Source: Mixta gaviniae (GTDB taxonomy: Bacteria > Pseudomonadota > Gammaproteobacteria > Enterobacterales > Enterobacteriaceae). Taken from it: 64,000 bases of DNA. The notes under the pieces were generated by a model. That model was not told where the DNA came from and searched no databases. It was given only the letters and a program-made list of their open reading frames with translations. Positions 17,763 to 27,360 of the stretch are shown here, piece after piece. The position numbers and the translations under genes were made by a program. Where the stretch lies: positions 1,860,001 to 1,924,000 of the forward strand of contig NZ_CP026377.1 of the NCBI RefSeq assembly GCF_002953195.1. The letters run 5' to 3'. Within the stretch, counting starts at the first letter, position 1. Each line of letters begins with the position of its first letter.

Positions 17763-18782
17763 ATGGCAAAGATCAAATTTGCGCTGGTAGGCTGCGGTTT
17801 TATCGGACAGGTGCATGCGGCCAACCTGGCGGCGCATCCCGCTACGGCGCTGACGCTGACGGCCGATATCGATGAGGCGCGCGCGCGGCAGCTGGCGCAG
17901 CGCTACGGCAGCCGGACGGCGACGGTAGAGCAGGCGATCCGGCATGAGGAGATCGACGCGGTGCTGATCGCCAGCGCCACGCCATCGCACGCTGCGCTAC
18001 TGGAGGCCGCGGCGCGCGCCGGCAAAGCGGTCTGGTGCGAAAAACCGATCGACCTTTCGCTGGCGCGGGCACAACAGACGGTAGAGCGTATTTTACCGCT
18101 AAAAGCGCCGGTGACGGTCGGCTTCAACCGGCGCTTCGATCAGAGCCATCGTCAGCTGAAGCGGCAGCTTGCCGCCGGCGCTATCGGCCAGCCGGAGCTG
18201 ATCCAGATGGTGTGCCGTTCGTCTGAGATGCCGTCGCTGGACTATCTGCGCGCCTCCGGCGGCCAGATGCGCGACCAGGCGATCCATTTCTTTGATCTGC
18301 TGCGCTGGCTGACGGGCGATGAGGTAACGCTGGTAGGGGCGCTGGGTGCGACGCTGGCGCAGCCAGCGCTCAGCGAACTGGGGGACGTTGATACCTCGGT
18401 GCTGATTATGCAGCTGCAACAGGGCGCGCTGGCGCAGCTGGATAATGCGCGCCGTACCGGCTACGGCTACGACGAACGCATCAGCGTGATGGGCGCCGCC
18501 GGGCTGGCGGAATCCGCGAGCCCGCTGCCGCCGGGCGTGCGGCTGTGGCAGGGTGACGCGCAGCGGCAGCCGGGGATGTGGCCCGACTGGTTCAGCCGTA
18601 TCCGCGCGACCTGGTACGATCATCTGGATGCCTTCGTCAGCGAGATTCAGGGCGTGCCGTCGGCCGATCTGCCGCGCCTGCTGGACGGGCTGCAGGCGCA
18701 GGCGATCGCAGAAGCGGCGACGCTCGCGCTGCAGACGCGCCGCTTCTGCGCGGTGGCGCAGCTGACGGGAGGCGCGGCGTAA
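17763..18782 (+). CDS. Gfo/Idh/MocA oxidoreductase, inositol 2-dehydrogenase-like
   Basis: 339 residues. The N-terminal Rossmann fold has the dinucleotide motif GCGFIGQVHAANL, followed by the family catalytic EKPIDLSL and a second domain beginning VGFNRRFDQSHRQLKRQLAAGAIGQ and GGQMRDQAIHFFDLLRW (His-containing catalytic segment). These match IolG, which oxidises myo-inositol to 2-keto-myo-inositol with NAD. The ATG at 17763 and an upstream TTG at 17757 are both possible starts. Divergent from the LacI-type regulator. The substrate could also be scyllo-inositol or a sugar acid; IolE-like and further Gfo/Idh genes at 27-30 kb may continue the pathway. Confidence 0.82.
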   Translation: MAKIKFALVGCGFIGQVHAANLAAHPATALTLTADIDEARARQLAQRYGSRTATVEQAIRHEEIDAVLIASATPSHAALLEAAARAGKAVWCEKPIDLSLARAQQTVERILPLKAPVTVGFNRRFDQSHRQLKRQLAAGAIGQPELIQMVCRSSEMPSLDYLRASGGQMRDQAIHFFDLLRWLTGDEVTLVGALGATLAQPALSELGDVDTSVLIMQLQQGALAQLDNARRTGYGYDERISVMGAAGLAESASPLPPGVRLWQGDAQRQPGMWPDWFSRIRATWYDHLDAFVSEIQGVPSADLPRLLDGLQAQAIAEAATLALQTRRFCAVAQLTGGAA

Positions 18783-18857
18783 CAGCGAGGCGGGGGCGAA
18801 AGGGGCGGCCGGGCTGGCGCCCCCGACATGCAGGCGCGTCGCGCGTCACCGCGTTTA

Positions 18858-19238
18858 TCATGCCCCATCGCTCGCGCGTTGTTCATCGTAAGCTTCGCGG
18901 GCCTGCGCCATGGTCGCGCCATATTCTCTGGCCCAGCTTACCAGAGCAACAAACGGATCCTGCAGTGTTCGGCCCAGCGGCGTGATGGCATATTCGACCG
19001 CTACGGGTGACGAGGCGATGACGCGACGGCTGACCAGTCCGTTGCGCTCAAGCCGGCGTAACGCTTCTGTCAGGGCTTTATGGGTGATGGGATCAAGCCT
19101 GCGCTTAATGGCGTTAAAACGCGCGGGTTCGCTGCACAGCACCGTCAGGATCAATACCGACCATTTGTTTGCCACCTGCTCCAGGATGGGGCGCGTGCTG
19201 TTGATCTCTGCCAGCAGAGCCGGGATATCGTTCGCCAT
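18858..19238 (-). CDS. HxlR-family (MarR-like) transcriptional regulator
   Basis: 126 residues. Winged-helix core with NKWSVLILTVLCSEPARFNAIKRRLDPITHKALTEALRRLERNGLVSR, typical of HxlR regulators that sense reactive electrophiles such as aldehydes or quinones. The ATG has AGGA 6 nt upstream. It is divergent from the SDR gene at 19342, with a 103-bp shared promoter region, and most likely controls that gene. Confidence 0.9.
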   Translation of the reverse strand: MANDIPALLAEINSTRPILEQVANKWSVLILTVLCSEPARFNAIKRRLDPITHKALTEALRRLERNGLVSRRVIASSPVAVEYAITPLGRTLQDPFVALVSWAREYGATMAQAREAYDEQRASDGA

Positions 19239-19341
19239 GAGGTTTCCTTCTGTATATCTAATGTCGATCAGGTGCGTAATTGACACTAAATATACGGAAT
19301 ATATCATCAGGTTTCTATCCCGATCTGGAGCTTGAGCAGCC

Positions 19342-20069
19342 ATGTTAAAACTTGAAGGAAAAACCGCCCTGGTGACCGGCGGCAGCAGCGGTATCGGCCT
19401 TGCCGTCGCCCGCCGCTTTGTACAAGAGGGCGCCCATGTTTTTATCACCGCCCGACGCGAAGCGCCGCTGGCAGAAGCGGTTGCGCTTATCGGCGGCCGG
19501 ATCGAGGCGATCCCCGGCGACCTGACCGACACCGGCGATCTCGCCCGCCTGTTCGGGACCCTCCATGCCCGTGCCGGCCGCCTCGATATCCTGGTGAACG
19601 CCTCAGGCGTGGCCGAACCGGCCAGCCTCGACGAGACCACGGAAGAGCATTTCGACCGTATCTTCGGCCTGAACGTGCGCGCCATGGTGTTCACGGTGCA
19701 GCACGCGGTACGGCAGATGGGCGAGGGGGGACCATCGTGTTGCTCGGCTCGATCGCGGGGGGAATGGCCAATCCCGACTATGGCGCCTATTCCGCCAGCA
19801 AGGCCGCGGTACGCGCCTATGCGCGCACCTGGAACACCGAGCTGGCGCCGCGCGGCATCAGGGTCAATACCCTCAGTCCCGGCCCCACTGACACGCCGAT
19901 GTTCGATCAGGCCAGCGACGAGATCAGACAGACGATGAGCGCACGGATACCGGCTGGACGCCTGGGGGATCCTGACGAAGTGGCGGCTGCAGCCTTGTTC
20001 CTGGCTTCGGACGACAGCGCGTACGTCAGCGGTGCCGAACTGGTTATTGATGGCGGCATGACGGCGTAG
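19342..20069 (+). pseudogene. Classical SDR oxidoreductase, frameshifted
   Basis: The combined frames give about 242 residues. The cofactor motif TGGSSGIG and catalytic YxxxK (YSASK) with upstream Ser in LLGSIAGG are present, and the C-terminus is complete ([12 protein letters not shown]). A single base is missing in the G run at 19735-19740: seven G instead of six would read [17 protein letters not shown]. As written, translation ends at 19938 in a wrong frame. Divergent from the HxlR gene. Likely NADPH-dependent reduction of a reactive carbonyl. May be a sequencing undercall. Confidence 0.85.
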
Positions 20070-20194
20070 GAGGTCTTCACCGCTGCCCGGCGCGCCTGCC
20101 GGACAGCGGTGCTATGGCAGAGCGCACCTGCGTCAGCGTGTGGCAGTAGGGTAAGCGCCTGCGTAGCGCCCATACCGGAACAACGCGGTTGCGC

Positions 20195-21384
20195 TTAGCG
20201 CGCCTTGCTGTGTTGACGGGAGGTGAGCCATGTCATCGCTACCGCGCCAAGCAGGAATAGGCCACTCAGGCCAAACGCACTTTGCCATCCCAGGTGGTCA
20301 AAGAGCAGTCCTCCCGCCGTTGAACCCAGCGCGATAGAAAGCTGGATGACAGCAACCATGAGACCGCCGCCCGCCTCTGCATCGTCGGGTAAGGTGCGTG
20401 CTATCCATGTCCACCATCCCGTTGGCGCTGCGGTAGCCAGCAGCCCCCACAGGCTGAGCAAAACAGCAACGATCCATGTGCTGTGTCCGGTCAGCAGTAA
20501 CGTTCCGGCAATCGCCGCCATAAGCAGAGGGATCAGAATTAATGTCTGATAAAACCGGGCATTCAGGAAGGTCGAAACGATCATCGTGCCGGCAAAGCCT
20601 GCTACGCCTATCGCGAGCAAAATCAGGGAAAGGCCAGAGGCATCGACGCGGGTCACCGTCTCCAGAAACGGCCGCACATAAGTAAATAAGGCAAACTGCC
20701 CCATAAAGAAAAGTCCGCAAGCCAGCAGCCCGGTTGGTACGACAGCGACGTTGAACAGACGAAACACAGAACCCTGTGGCTTGTGCGCTTTGCTTGCCAT
20801 CGAAGGCAGGCTGACGCATTGCCAGATGAACGCAGCTATCGCCAGCGGGACGAGACATAAAAAGGCCCCGCGCCAGCCGACGGTGGCGCCCAGGTAGCTC
20901 CCCAGCGGCGCCGCCACAACGGTAGCCAGCGCATTGCCACCGTTAAAAATTGCCAGCGCACGGGGAACCTGGTGTTGCGGCACCAGCCGAATGGCAGTTG
21001 CCGCTGACATTGACCAGAATCCGCCGATGACGATCCCAATCAACGCCCTCCCCAGCATATATACCGGATAGTTAGGCGCCAGCGCGATAATCATTCCTGA
21101 TATCGCCATCAGAACCGTCAGCCCCAGCAGGAGATATTTACGATTCAGAGCGCCGGCAAGGTGGGAGAGGGTGAGACTGGTCAGCACCGCCAGCGCGCCG
21201 GAGATGGCAATGCCTTGCCCTGCCACTCCCTCTGAGACATGCAAATCGCCGGCAATCGGCGTCAACAGGCTGACCGGCAGAAACTCAGACGCGATCAGCA
21301 CAAAAACGCAGAGCGTCATGGCAAATACGCCGCTCCAGTAGGCGGGGTTTCATTGTGCGAGGATTTAAGACTTACGGTGGACAT
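20195..21384 (-). pseudogene. MFS exporter of the NepI/YdeA type, frameshifted near the start
   Basis: Twelve-helix MFS protein resembling E. coli NepI (purine nucleoside exporter) and related drug:H+ antiporters, with IASEFLPVSLLTPIAGDLHVSEGVAGQ, LLGLTVLMAISGMI and ALIGIVIGGFWSM. The frame starting at 21319 begins in the first helix. Upstream, ATG at 21384 reads MSTVSLKSSHNE and joins NPAYWSGVFAMTL if one A or C is added in the AAACCCC stretch (plus-strand 21344-21350). The true protein is then about 396 residues. Without the correction the first helix is damaged. Confidence 0.75.
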
Positions 21385-21553
21385 TATCAGCATCTCTTTA
21401 TATCGTTCCGGCCAGATTCAGGCGCAGCCGGGACAGACGCTATTCAGGGAATAACGGCATCATGTGCGATGTGGCATATTCAGCGTCACATCAGGCAGGG
21501 TAAAGCCACCCGTGAATAACAGGTGGCCGGTTAAACAATGTTGACCCGACGAA

Positions 21554-22690
21554 TTATCTTAAGTGGGCCTTGAAAAACTGCTCAAATTTAGCAAACGGGA
21601 TCTTACCCGCTACGTTGTCGTATAAATCCACGTGGTTTGCCCCCGGAATAATCACCAGCTCTTTCTCTTTACTGCCGAGCGCTTTAAAGGCATCTTCCGC
21701 AAAATAACGTGAATGCGCTTTTTCACCGGTCACGATAAGCGTAGGGATAGTGACCTCATTGGCATAACTCAACAGCGGCATATTCATAAATGACAGCGGC
21801 ATTGTCGCATTCCATGCGCCGGTTGAGTTGACCGAACGCGCATGGAAACCACGCGGCATACGGTAATAATCAAAGAACTCTTTTAAAACCGGGTTCGGAT
21901 TGGCGGGCAGCGTTTCCGGCAGGATACGCGCCGAAGCGGTGACCTGGCCCTTTTCGTCAACATAGATGTCATGCCCGCCGGGCGCCGCAGTGCCATTTTC
22001 CGCATCCTGCCAGCGCTGCGCGTTCAGATACTGCAACACAGCACGACGATCGGCGGTGGTGTAACGGTCTTTGCCATCGCCCACGCCATGGCCCATCGCG
22101 CGGCTCATGTCATACATCACGCTGGTGGCCACCGCTTTGACGCGCGTATCCATCGCGGCGTCGTTTAAGGCCATGCCGCCCCAGCCGCAAATACCGAGTA
22201 ACCCGATACGGTTGCGGTCCACCTCTTTTTGCAGGCCCAAGAAATCTACCGCCGCGCTGAAATCTTCGGTGTTGATATCCGGAGAGGCGACATTACGCGG
22301 GGTGCCGCCGCTTTCGCCCGTGTAGGAAGGATCAAACGCCAGGGTCACAAACCCCTGCTCAGCCAGCGTTTGTGCATACAGGCCACTGGATTGCTCTTTA
22401 ACCGCGCCGAAAGGCCCGCTGATGGCAATCGCCGCCAGCTTGCGCTCGCCGCGATCTTTCGGCAGGTAGAGATCCCCGACTAAGGTAATGCCGTAGCGGT
22501 TCTGAAAGGTCACTTTGCGGTGATCCACTTTCGCGCTTTCAGCAAAGGTTTTATCCCACTTTTCGCCCAGCGAAACGGGGGCATTCGGCTGGTTGGTATC
22601 AGCGTAACTCATCGTTGTGACTCCACTTAATGATGCGCATAGCAGCATGGCGGGTATCGCAGCTGTCAGCTTTTGGGTGAAAACAGTCAT
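21554..22690 (-). CDS. Exported alpha/beta hydrolase (YcjY-like)
   Basis: 378 residues with a Sec signal peptide (MTVFTQKLTAAIPAMLLC... ending SYA-D). The hydrolase core has ISGPFGAVKEQ, the elbow GICGWGG with Cys where most members have Ser, and a C-terminal GANHVDLYD supplying the catalytic His. The related YcjY/DLH-type family shows the same GIC motif. AGGA lies 8 nt before the ATG at 22690. It is divergent from the LysR gene at 22860 and probably regulated by it. Substrate unknown; periplasmic ester or lactone hydrolysis is a guess. Confidence 0.85.
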   Translation of the reverse strand: MTVFTQKLTAAIPAMLLCASLSGVTTMSYADTNQPNAPVSLGEKWDKTFAESAKVDHRKVTFQNRYGITLVGDLYLPKDRGERKLAAIAISGPFGAVKEQSSGLYAQTLAEQGFVTLAFDPSYTGESGGTPRNVASPDINTEDFSAAVDFLGLQKEVDRNRIGLLGICGWGGMALNDAAMDTRVKAVATSVMYDMSRAMGHGVGDGKDRYTTADRRAVLQYLNAQRWQDAENGTAAPGGHDIYVDEKGQVTASARILPETLPANPNPVLKEFFDYYRMPRGFHARSVNSTGAWNATMPLSFMNMPLLSYANEVTIPTLIVTGEKAHSRYFAEDAFKALGSKEKELVIIPGANHVDLYDNVAGKIPFAKFEQFFKAHLR

Positions 22691-22859
22691 CAAAATTTTC
22701 CTGAAAAAGGTTACAGAGACAGGTTTCATGCGAACAACGCTGCTGTGCTTTGTTGCAATGCGCACAGTATAGTTAGCAGCAACAGTGCTGATTAGAGGGG
22801 CAAAAATGCTAACATTAATATCATATTGTTATAAATGACGCGGTGGTGAGGGGAGAAGC

Positions 22860-23744
22860 ATGGCGAAACGGGAAAACTATAACGATCTCTACCTGTTTAT
22901 GCTGGTCGTTCGGGAGGGGAGTTTTACCGCTGCGGCGCAACGGCTTGGCCTGGCACAATCGGGCGTTAGCCGTTCTGTACGCGAACTTGAAGCACGGCTG
23001 GGCGTTCAACTTCTGGTACGCACCACGCGCAGATTATCGCTCACCCAGGCGGGCGAGCAGCTTTATCGCACCGTCGAGTCTGGATTTGATGCGTTAGATG
23101 TGGGGCTCGCCACGCTGGCCCATTATCGCCAAACCCCGTCCGGGACGGTACGCATCAATGCCAGCCAGCACGCTATTGATAAAGTGCTTCTGCCGAAGCT
23201 GGCGGTGTTTAAGCAACGCTATCCCGATATCAAACTGGAACTCATCAGCGAAAGCCGGTTCGTCGATATTATTACCGAGAGGTTCGATGCCGGCGTACGG
23301 CTGGGGCCGGAAGTTGACAGCGGCATGATTGCGGTGCGCATTTCGCCCGATATGGAGATGGCCGTTGTCGCTACGCCCGAACATTTTCGTCGCTACGGCT
23401 TTCCGCAAACCCCCGCAGAGTTGGCCGTTCATCCCTGCATCGCTTATCAGTTCGGTGACGGCAGCCTGTACGCATGGGAACTCCACCAGGAGGGAAAACC
23501 CATCCTCCATCGGCCGCAGGGGCAGTGGTGTTTTGCTGACAGCTATATGGAAGCCAAAGCCGCCAGGCTGGGGCTGGGGCTGGCTTATGTCCCGGAAGAG
23601 TTGGTTTCTGATGATTTAGAACAAGGGCGGCTTATCAGGGTACTGCAACCTTACAGCCAGCGCCTGGCAGGTTCATTTCTCTATTATCCGCATCGCAATG
23701 TGTCGCCCGCTTTGCGCGCGGTGATTGAAACCTTAAGAATGTAA
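22860..23744 (+). CDS. LysR-family transcriptional regulator
   Basis: 294 residues. Helix-turn-helix region GSFTAAAQRLGLAQSGVSRSVRELEARLGVQLLVRTTRRLSLTQAGEQL, and effector domain with GTVRINASQHAIDKVLLPKLAVF and YVPEELVSDDLEQGRLIRVL. Divergent from the exported hydrolase gene, which is its likely target. A truncated paralogue-like LysR fragment follows directly downstream on the other strand. Confidence 0.88.
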   Translation: MAKRENYNDLYLFMLVVREGSFTAAAQRLGLAQSGVSRSVRELEARLGVQLLVRTTRRLSLTQAGEQLYRTVESGFDALDVGLATLAHYRQTPSGTVRINASQHAIDKVLLPKLAVFKQRYPDIKLELISESRFVDIITERFDAGVRLGPEVDSGMIAVRISPDMEMAVVATPEHFRRYGFPQTPAELAVHPCIAYQFGDGSLYAWELHQEGKPILHRPQGQWCFADSYMEAKAARLGLGLAYVPEELVSDDLEQGRLIRVLQPYSQRLAGSFLYYPHRNVSPALRAVIETLRM

Positions 23745-23772
23745 TGCACAGATAACCTGCGGCGCCGGTCTC

Positions 23773-24063
23773 TTAATCTTTCACGCGCAAAGCATTAAGC
23801 AGCTCCCTGAAGGCCGGCGAAGCCTGATGGCGATGAGGATAATAAAGATAAAAGCCGTCCCAGAAAGGGGAGAACGCCTCCAGCACTCGGATCACTTCCC
23901 CTCTTTCTATATAGGGCTGGGCCATTTCTTCCGGTACGTAGGCAAGCCCAAGCCCTGCAACTGCAGCATCAAGCACATGAAAGATGTCGTTAAAAACCAG
24001 CTGACCCTCTACCCGAATTTTTATTTCCCGCCCATTTTCTGCGAATTCCCAGGCATAAAGCCC
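23773..24063 (-). pseudogene. C-terminal remnant of a LysR regulator
   Basis: About 97 residues of the C-terminal effector domain remain (LYAWEFAENGREIKIRVEGQLVFND, LDAAVAGLGLAYVPEEMAQPYIERGEVIRVLEAFSPFWDGFYLYYPHRHQASPAFRELLNALRVKD). The DNA-binding half is missing. Homology stops near 24061, where a hydrolase remnant starts on the other strand. Confidence 0.85.
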
Positions 24064-24471
24064 GCCGCCGGGGTGGCTATCTCACCCTGGGCCGATCTGA
24101 CCCACAGCGGTTTCTCTGCTATCACCCGGGAGGGGAGTGATCCGCTCTGTCGCGTCGATTTTCTCAACATGCTGGCAAGACGCTTTCTTGCGGGGGCACT
24201 GCCTACACATCCTGATGCTTCTCCCGTTTATGCCAACGTGCAGGGGCTGGCGCCCATCCTCATTCAAATCGGCGAGAACGAAGTGATGTTGAGCGATGCG
24301 ATAAAGCTGGCTGCAAATTTAGGGGAAGCCCGGGTACGCACCACGCTCGAAGTCTGGCCAGGCATGTTCCATGTATGGCATCTTCTGGCCGGTATCCTGC
24401 CAGAAGCCGACCAGGCATTACGCAACGCGATTCGTTTCCTTGAGGAGGCTTTTACCGGCGAACCGAGCTGA
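24061..24471 (+). pseudogene. C-terminal remnant of an alpha/beta hydrolase (HSL/BD-FAE type)
   Basis: About 137 residues corresponding to the last half of a hormone-sensitive-lipase-type hydrolase: PAAGVAISPWADLTHSG, LPTHPDASPVYANVQGLAPILIQIGENEVMLSDA and WPGMFHVWHLLAGILPEADQAL (the His in the last segment is the catalytic one). The oxyanion-hole HGG and nucleophile elbow are absent. The fragment begins exactly where the LysR remnant ends, as expected if a deletion removed both 5' halves of a divergent gene pair. Confidence 0.85.
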
Positions 24472-24622
24472 GAAAAGATCGCCGTCCGCAAAGCGCGATA
24501 GACACCTTTAGCAACGGGCGCCCGGCCTGCAACAGGCGAGGGCGGGCGCCCGGCATTATTACAGCGTCATTGCGCTGTATCAGGCGGCAGCGTTAAGGAA
24601 ACGGCGTGCTTACCGCCCGTTA

Positions 24623-25636
24623 TCACCACTCGACGCAGATTTTACCCAGATGGGCACCACTTTGCTGGTAAGCAAAGGCTTCGCTGAGCGCTTCATATTT
24701 GAAGGTACGGTCAATAACTGGCTTTCTGTTCATCGCCTCCAGCGCTTTGACAAAATCGGCCTGGTCCTGACGGCTTGCCACAATCACGCCTTTAATCTGT
24801 ACCTGCTTCGCCAGCAGGGAAAGGACGGACAGGGCGGCCTCATCGCCTGAAAGAATACCAATCTGCGCAATATGGCCGCCGACTTTGACCGACTTCAGCG
24901 ATTCGCCCAGGGTCGCCGGGCCGCCCACTTCCACCACGTGATCCACGCCAAACCCTTGCGTCAGTTCGAGAACTTTATCTCCCCATGCCGGCGTTGTTTT
25001 GTAATTGATGGTTTCATCTGCGCCCAGTTCGCGCACAAAGGCGAGCTTTTCATCGGATGAAGAGGTCGCAATAACCCTGGCGCCCATCGCTTTCGCTATC
25101 TGCAGAGCAGCGATAGAGACGCCGCCGGTTCCCTGCACCAGCACTGTTTCACCTGCTTTAAGCTGGCCATCGGTGACAAGCGCCCGCCAGGCGGTCAGCG
25201 CAGAGGTCGTGATGGTGGCTGATTCTGTATGGCTCCATCCCCTGGGCGCATGGGTAAAGGCGTTTTCCGAACGTACAACGTATTCACTGGCCATGCCATC
25301 CACGCCGTCGCCGGGCGTATGGGCAAAGCCGCCGACAGCGGGCGTCGGCTTGCCTGCCGGCCAGATGGGGAAAAAGGTAGAGACCACATGATCGCCAACC
25401 CTGAACGCTTCAACGCCTTCTCCCACTTCTTCCACAATGCCCGCCCCATCTGACAGCAGGATGCGGCCATCTTGGGTGGGAAACTGTCCGGTGGCGACAA
25501 TCAAATCATGATAGTTCAGCGAGCTGGCCTTTATGGCCACGCGAATTTCACCCTTGCCGGGCCTGCCCGGATCGGCAATATCTGACACGATGATATTTTC
25601 CAGACCGCCGGGCGCGTTAAGCGTTACTGCTTTCAT
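24623..25636 (-). CDS. Zinc-independent MDR oxidoreductase (quinone reductase-like)
   Basis: 337 residues of the medium-chain dehydrogenase family. The N-terminal GroES-like domain has SSLNYHDLIVATGQFP in place of the Cys zinc ligand and keeps DGAGIVEEVGEGV; the nucleotide-binding motif is VQGTGGVSIAALQIAKAMGARVIATSSS. Lack of zinc ligands suggests a quinone oxidoreductase or enone reductase using NADPH. AGGAG precedes the ATG. It is transcribed alone, after the deletion scar. Confidence 0.85.
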   Translation of the reverse strand: MKAVTLNAPGGLENIIVSDIADPGRPGKGEIRVAIKASSLNYHDLIVATGQFPTQDGRILLSDGAGIVEEVGEGVEAFRVGDHVVSTFFPIWPAGKPTPAVGGFAHTPGDGVDGMASEYVVRSENAFTHAPRGWSHTESATITTSALTAWRALVTDGQLKAGETVLVQGTGGVSIAALQIAKAMGARVIATSSSDEKLAFVRELGADETINYKTTPAWGDKVLELTQGFGVDHVVEVGGPATLGESLKSVKVGGHIAQIGILSGDEAALSVLSLLAKQVQIKGVIVASRQDQADFVKALEAMNRKPVIDRTFKYEALSEAFAYQQSGAHLGKICVEW

Positions 25637-25948
25637 GATACCTCTCCTGTAGAGCGTGAGTTTTCTGTACTAACCCTAGATCATAGGGCCACTTTGTTAA
25701 AGATGGGCTTTTTTCCTGACGAGGGAGGGGGGGCGGCAACAAGGCGCGATGAAACGTGCGCGTCCGCAGTCTGGCGCGGCGCGGCCTCGCCAGCCGCCCT
25801 CAGGTGCCCTCCTGCGCCGGTGTCAGGCGGCGCTAAGCGTGGACTTATATGACCGCATTATGTCATGATGCGAATGAGTTAAATATTTGTACATATAGCC
25901 TGCGGGTTATAGAACGACCAAACAGCAGGCTTATCCAGGCGATGAATA
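25637..25948. other. Intergenic region upstream of the YbdG-like channel
   Basis: 312 bp between divergent genes. It contains a G-rich run near 25725-25735 and becomes AT-rich from about 25850. No gene or clear operator is seen. Confidence 0.5.
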
Positions 25949-27190
25949 ATGGCGCACTTAAATCATTTATTAACCTTTATTGAAACAAACCCGGCGCTAT
26001 CCGTTGGCTTTAATATTATGCTGCTGGTGGTTTCCGGCCTGTTTGCGCACCTGATGTGCAAATTCCTGCTGATCAAGGTAGTACGTAAGGCCTTCTTTTC
26101 CAGTCATAAAAAAGACGTTCCGCTGGAGAAAGACCGCCGCATCGCTGAAAAACTCTCCAATTTCATTCCGGTTATTATTGTTTATTACGTCCTGCAGTTT
26201 ATGCCGAATATGCCACCATCGCTGGTGGCGGCAATTAATACCATCTGTGGGATTTTATTTTTTGTTTTTGTTTCGGTGTTTTTTAATGAAATGCTGGATA
26301 TTGTTAATAACTCCTATTTACGCAAAACCAAGCGTAAAAATCACTCTATTAAAGGCTATATCCAGATAGGGAAGATATTAATTCATATCATCGCCGCGAT
26401 AATGATCCTCGCTGTGATGTCGAATAAATCGCCCGTGATTATTATTTCCAGCCTCGGCGCCGTGGCGGCGGTACTGATGTTGGTGTTTCAGCACACCTTG
26501 CTTTCGCTGGTCGCCAACGTGCAGGTTTCGTCAAACGATGTCCTGCAGCTTGGGGACTGGATTGAGATGCCCGATAAAAACCTGAGCGGCGAGGTGACCG
26601 ATATTGCCCTGCACACCATCACCATCCGCAACTGGGACAATACCATCTCACGTATTCCGACGAAAAACTTTCTCACCGAAACCTATACCAACTGGCAAGC
26701 CATGTTCTCGTCCGGTGCGCGGCGGATTATGCGCAGTATCAATATCGATCAGCTTTCGGTGAATTTTCTCTCTCAGGAGATGCTGGCGCCGATCCTGACG
26801 ATACGCGGGGTAAATGAGCCGCTGGCAAAGCTGCTTGATGGCCGTGATCCTATGGGGGTGGCGGACAGCTGGTTTATAGATAATGGACTGACGAATCTGA
26901 CGCTCTTCCGTCACTATCTGATGGCCTGGCTTGCCGAACGGCCTGACATTGTTAAAGAGATGTACATTGTGGTCAGAGCGTTAAAGCCCTCGCCATCCGG
27001 CGTCCCGCTGGAAATCTATTGTTTTACGTCATCGACGCTGTGGATGGAGTATGAAAATACCCAGTCAGCCATATTTGAATATATTACCGCTATCGCCGGG
27101 CGCTTTTCCCTGCGTTTATATCAATATCCGGCGGGTCACGATTTCTGGCGTTTATCACAGGAAAGCGTGCGGCCGCCAGCGGATAATTAA
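25949..27190 (+). CDS. MscS-family mechanosensitive channel, YbdG-like
   Basis: 413-residue inner-membrane protein. Several N-terminal helices precede the MscS pore helix and beta domain (PVIIISSLGAVAAVLMLVFQHTLLSLVANVQVSSNDVLQLGDWIEMPDKNLSGEVTDIALHTITIRNWDNTISRIPT). The C-terminal segment EIYCFTSSTLWMEYENTQSAIFEYITAI matches E. coli YbdG, a low-conductance channel active under hypo-osmotic stress. It lacks neighbours on its strand. Confidence 0.87.
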   Translation: MAHLNHLLTFIETNPALSVGFNIMLLVVSGLFAHLMCKFLLIKVVRKAFFSSHKKDVPLEKDRRIAEKLSNFIPVIIVYYVLQFMPNMPPSLVAAINTICGILFFVFVSVFFNEMLDIVNNSYLRKTKRKNHSIKGYIQIGKILIHIIAAIMILAVMSNKSPVIIISSLGAVAAVLMLVFQHTLLSLVANVQVSSNDVLQLGDWIEMPDKNLSGEVTDIALHTITIRNWDNTISRIPTKNFLTETYTNWQAMFSSGARRIMRSINIDQLSVNFLSQEMLAPILTIRGVNEPLAKLLDGRDPMGVADSWFIDNGLTNLTLFRHYLMAWLAERPDIVKEMYIVVRALKPSPSGVPLEIYCFTSSTLWMEYENTQSAIFEYITAIAGRFSLRLYQYPAGHDFWRLSQESVRPPADN

Positions 27191-27360
27191 TCTGTTCAGC
27201 GGGAAATAAAAGCGGGAAGGGGGCAGGCAACGCTGCCTCTTTCGGTGAGGAAACCGCCGCCGCCATCGCTCAACGGAGAGGCTGCCGCCGTGCGCTTTTT
27301 TATCGGGTTGGCGCTCTTTTGCCTTCAGGCGGCCGTAGCCGCCTGCTTATCATTCGCCCG

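Noticed and set aside
19239-19694. Minus-strand extension of the HxlR gene
   Set aside because: The extra residues are antisense to the SDR gene; the ATG at 19238 has a proper ribosome-binding site.
24623-25636. Zinc-dependent alcohol dehydrogenase call for the MDR gene
   Set aside because: The catalytic Cys ligand near the N-terminus is absent, so a zinc-independent quinone reductase type is more likely.
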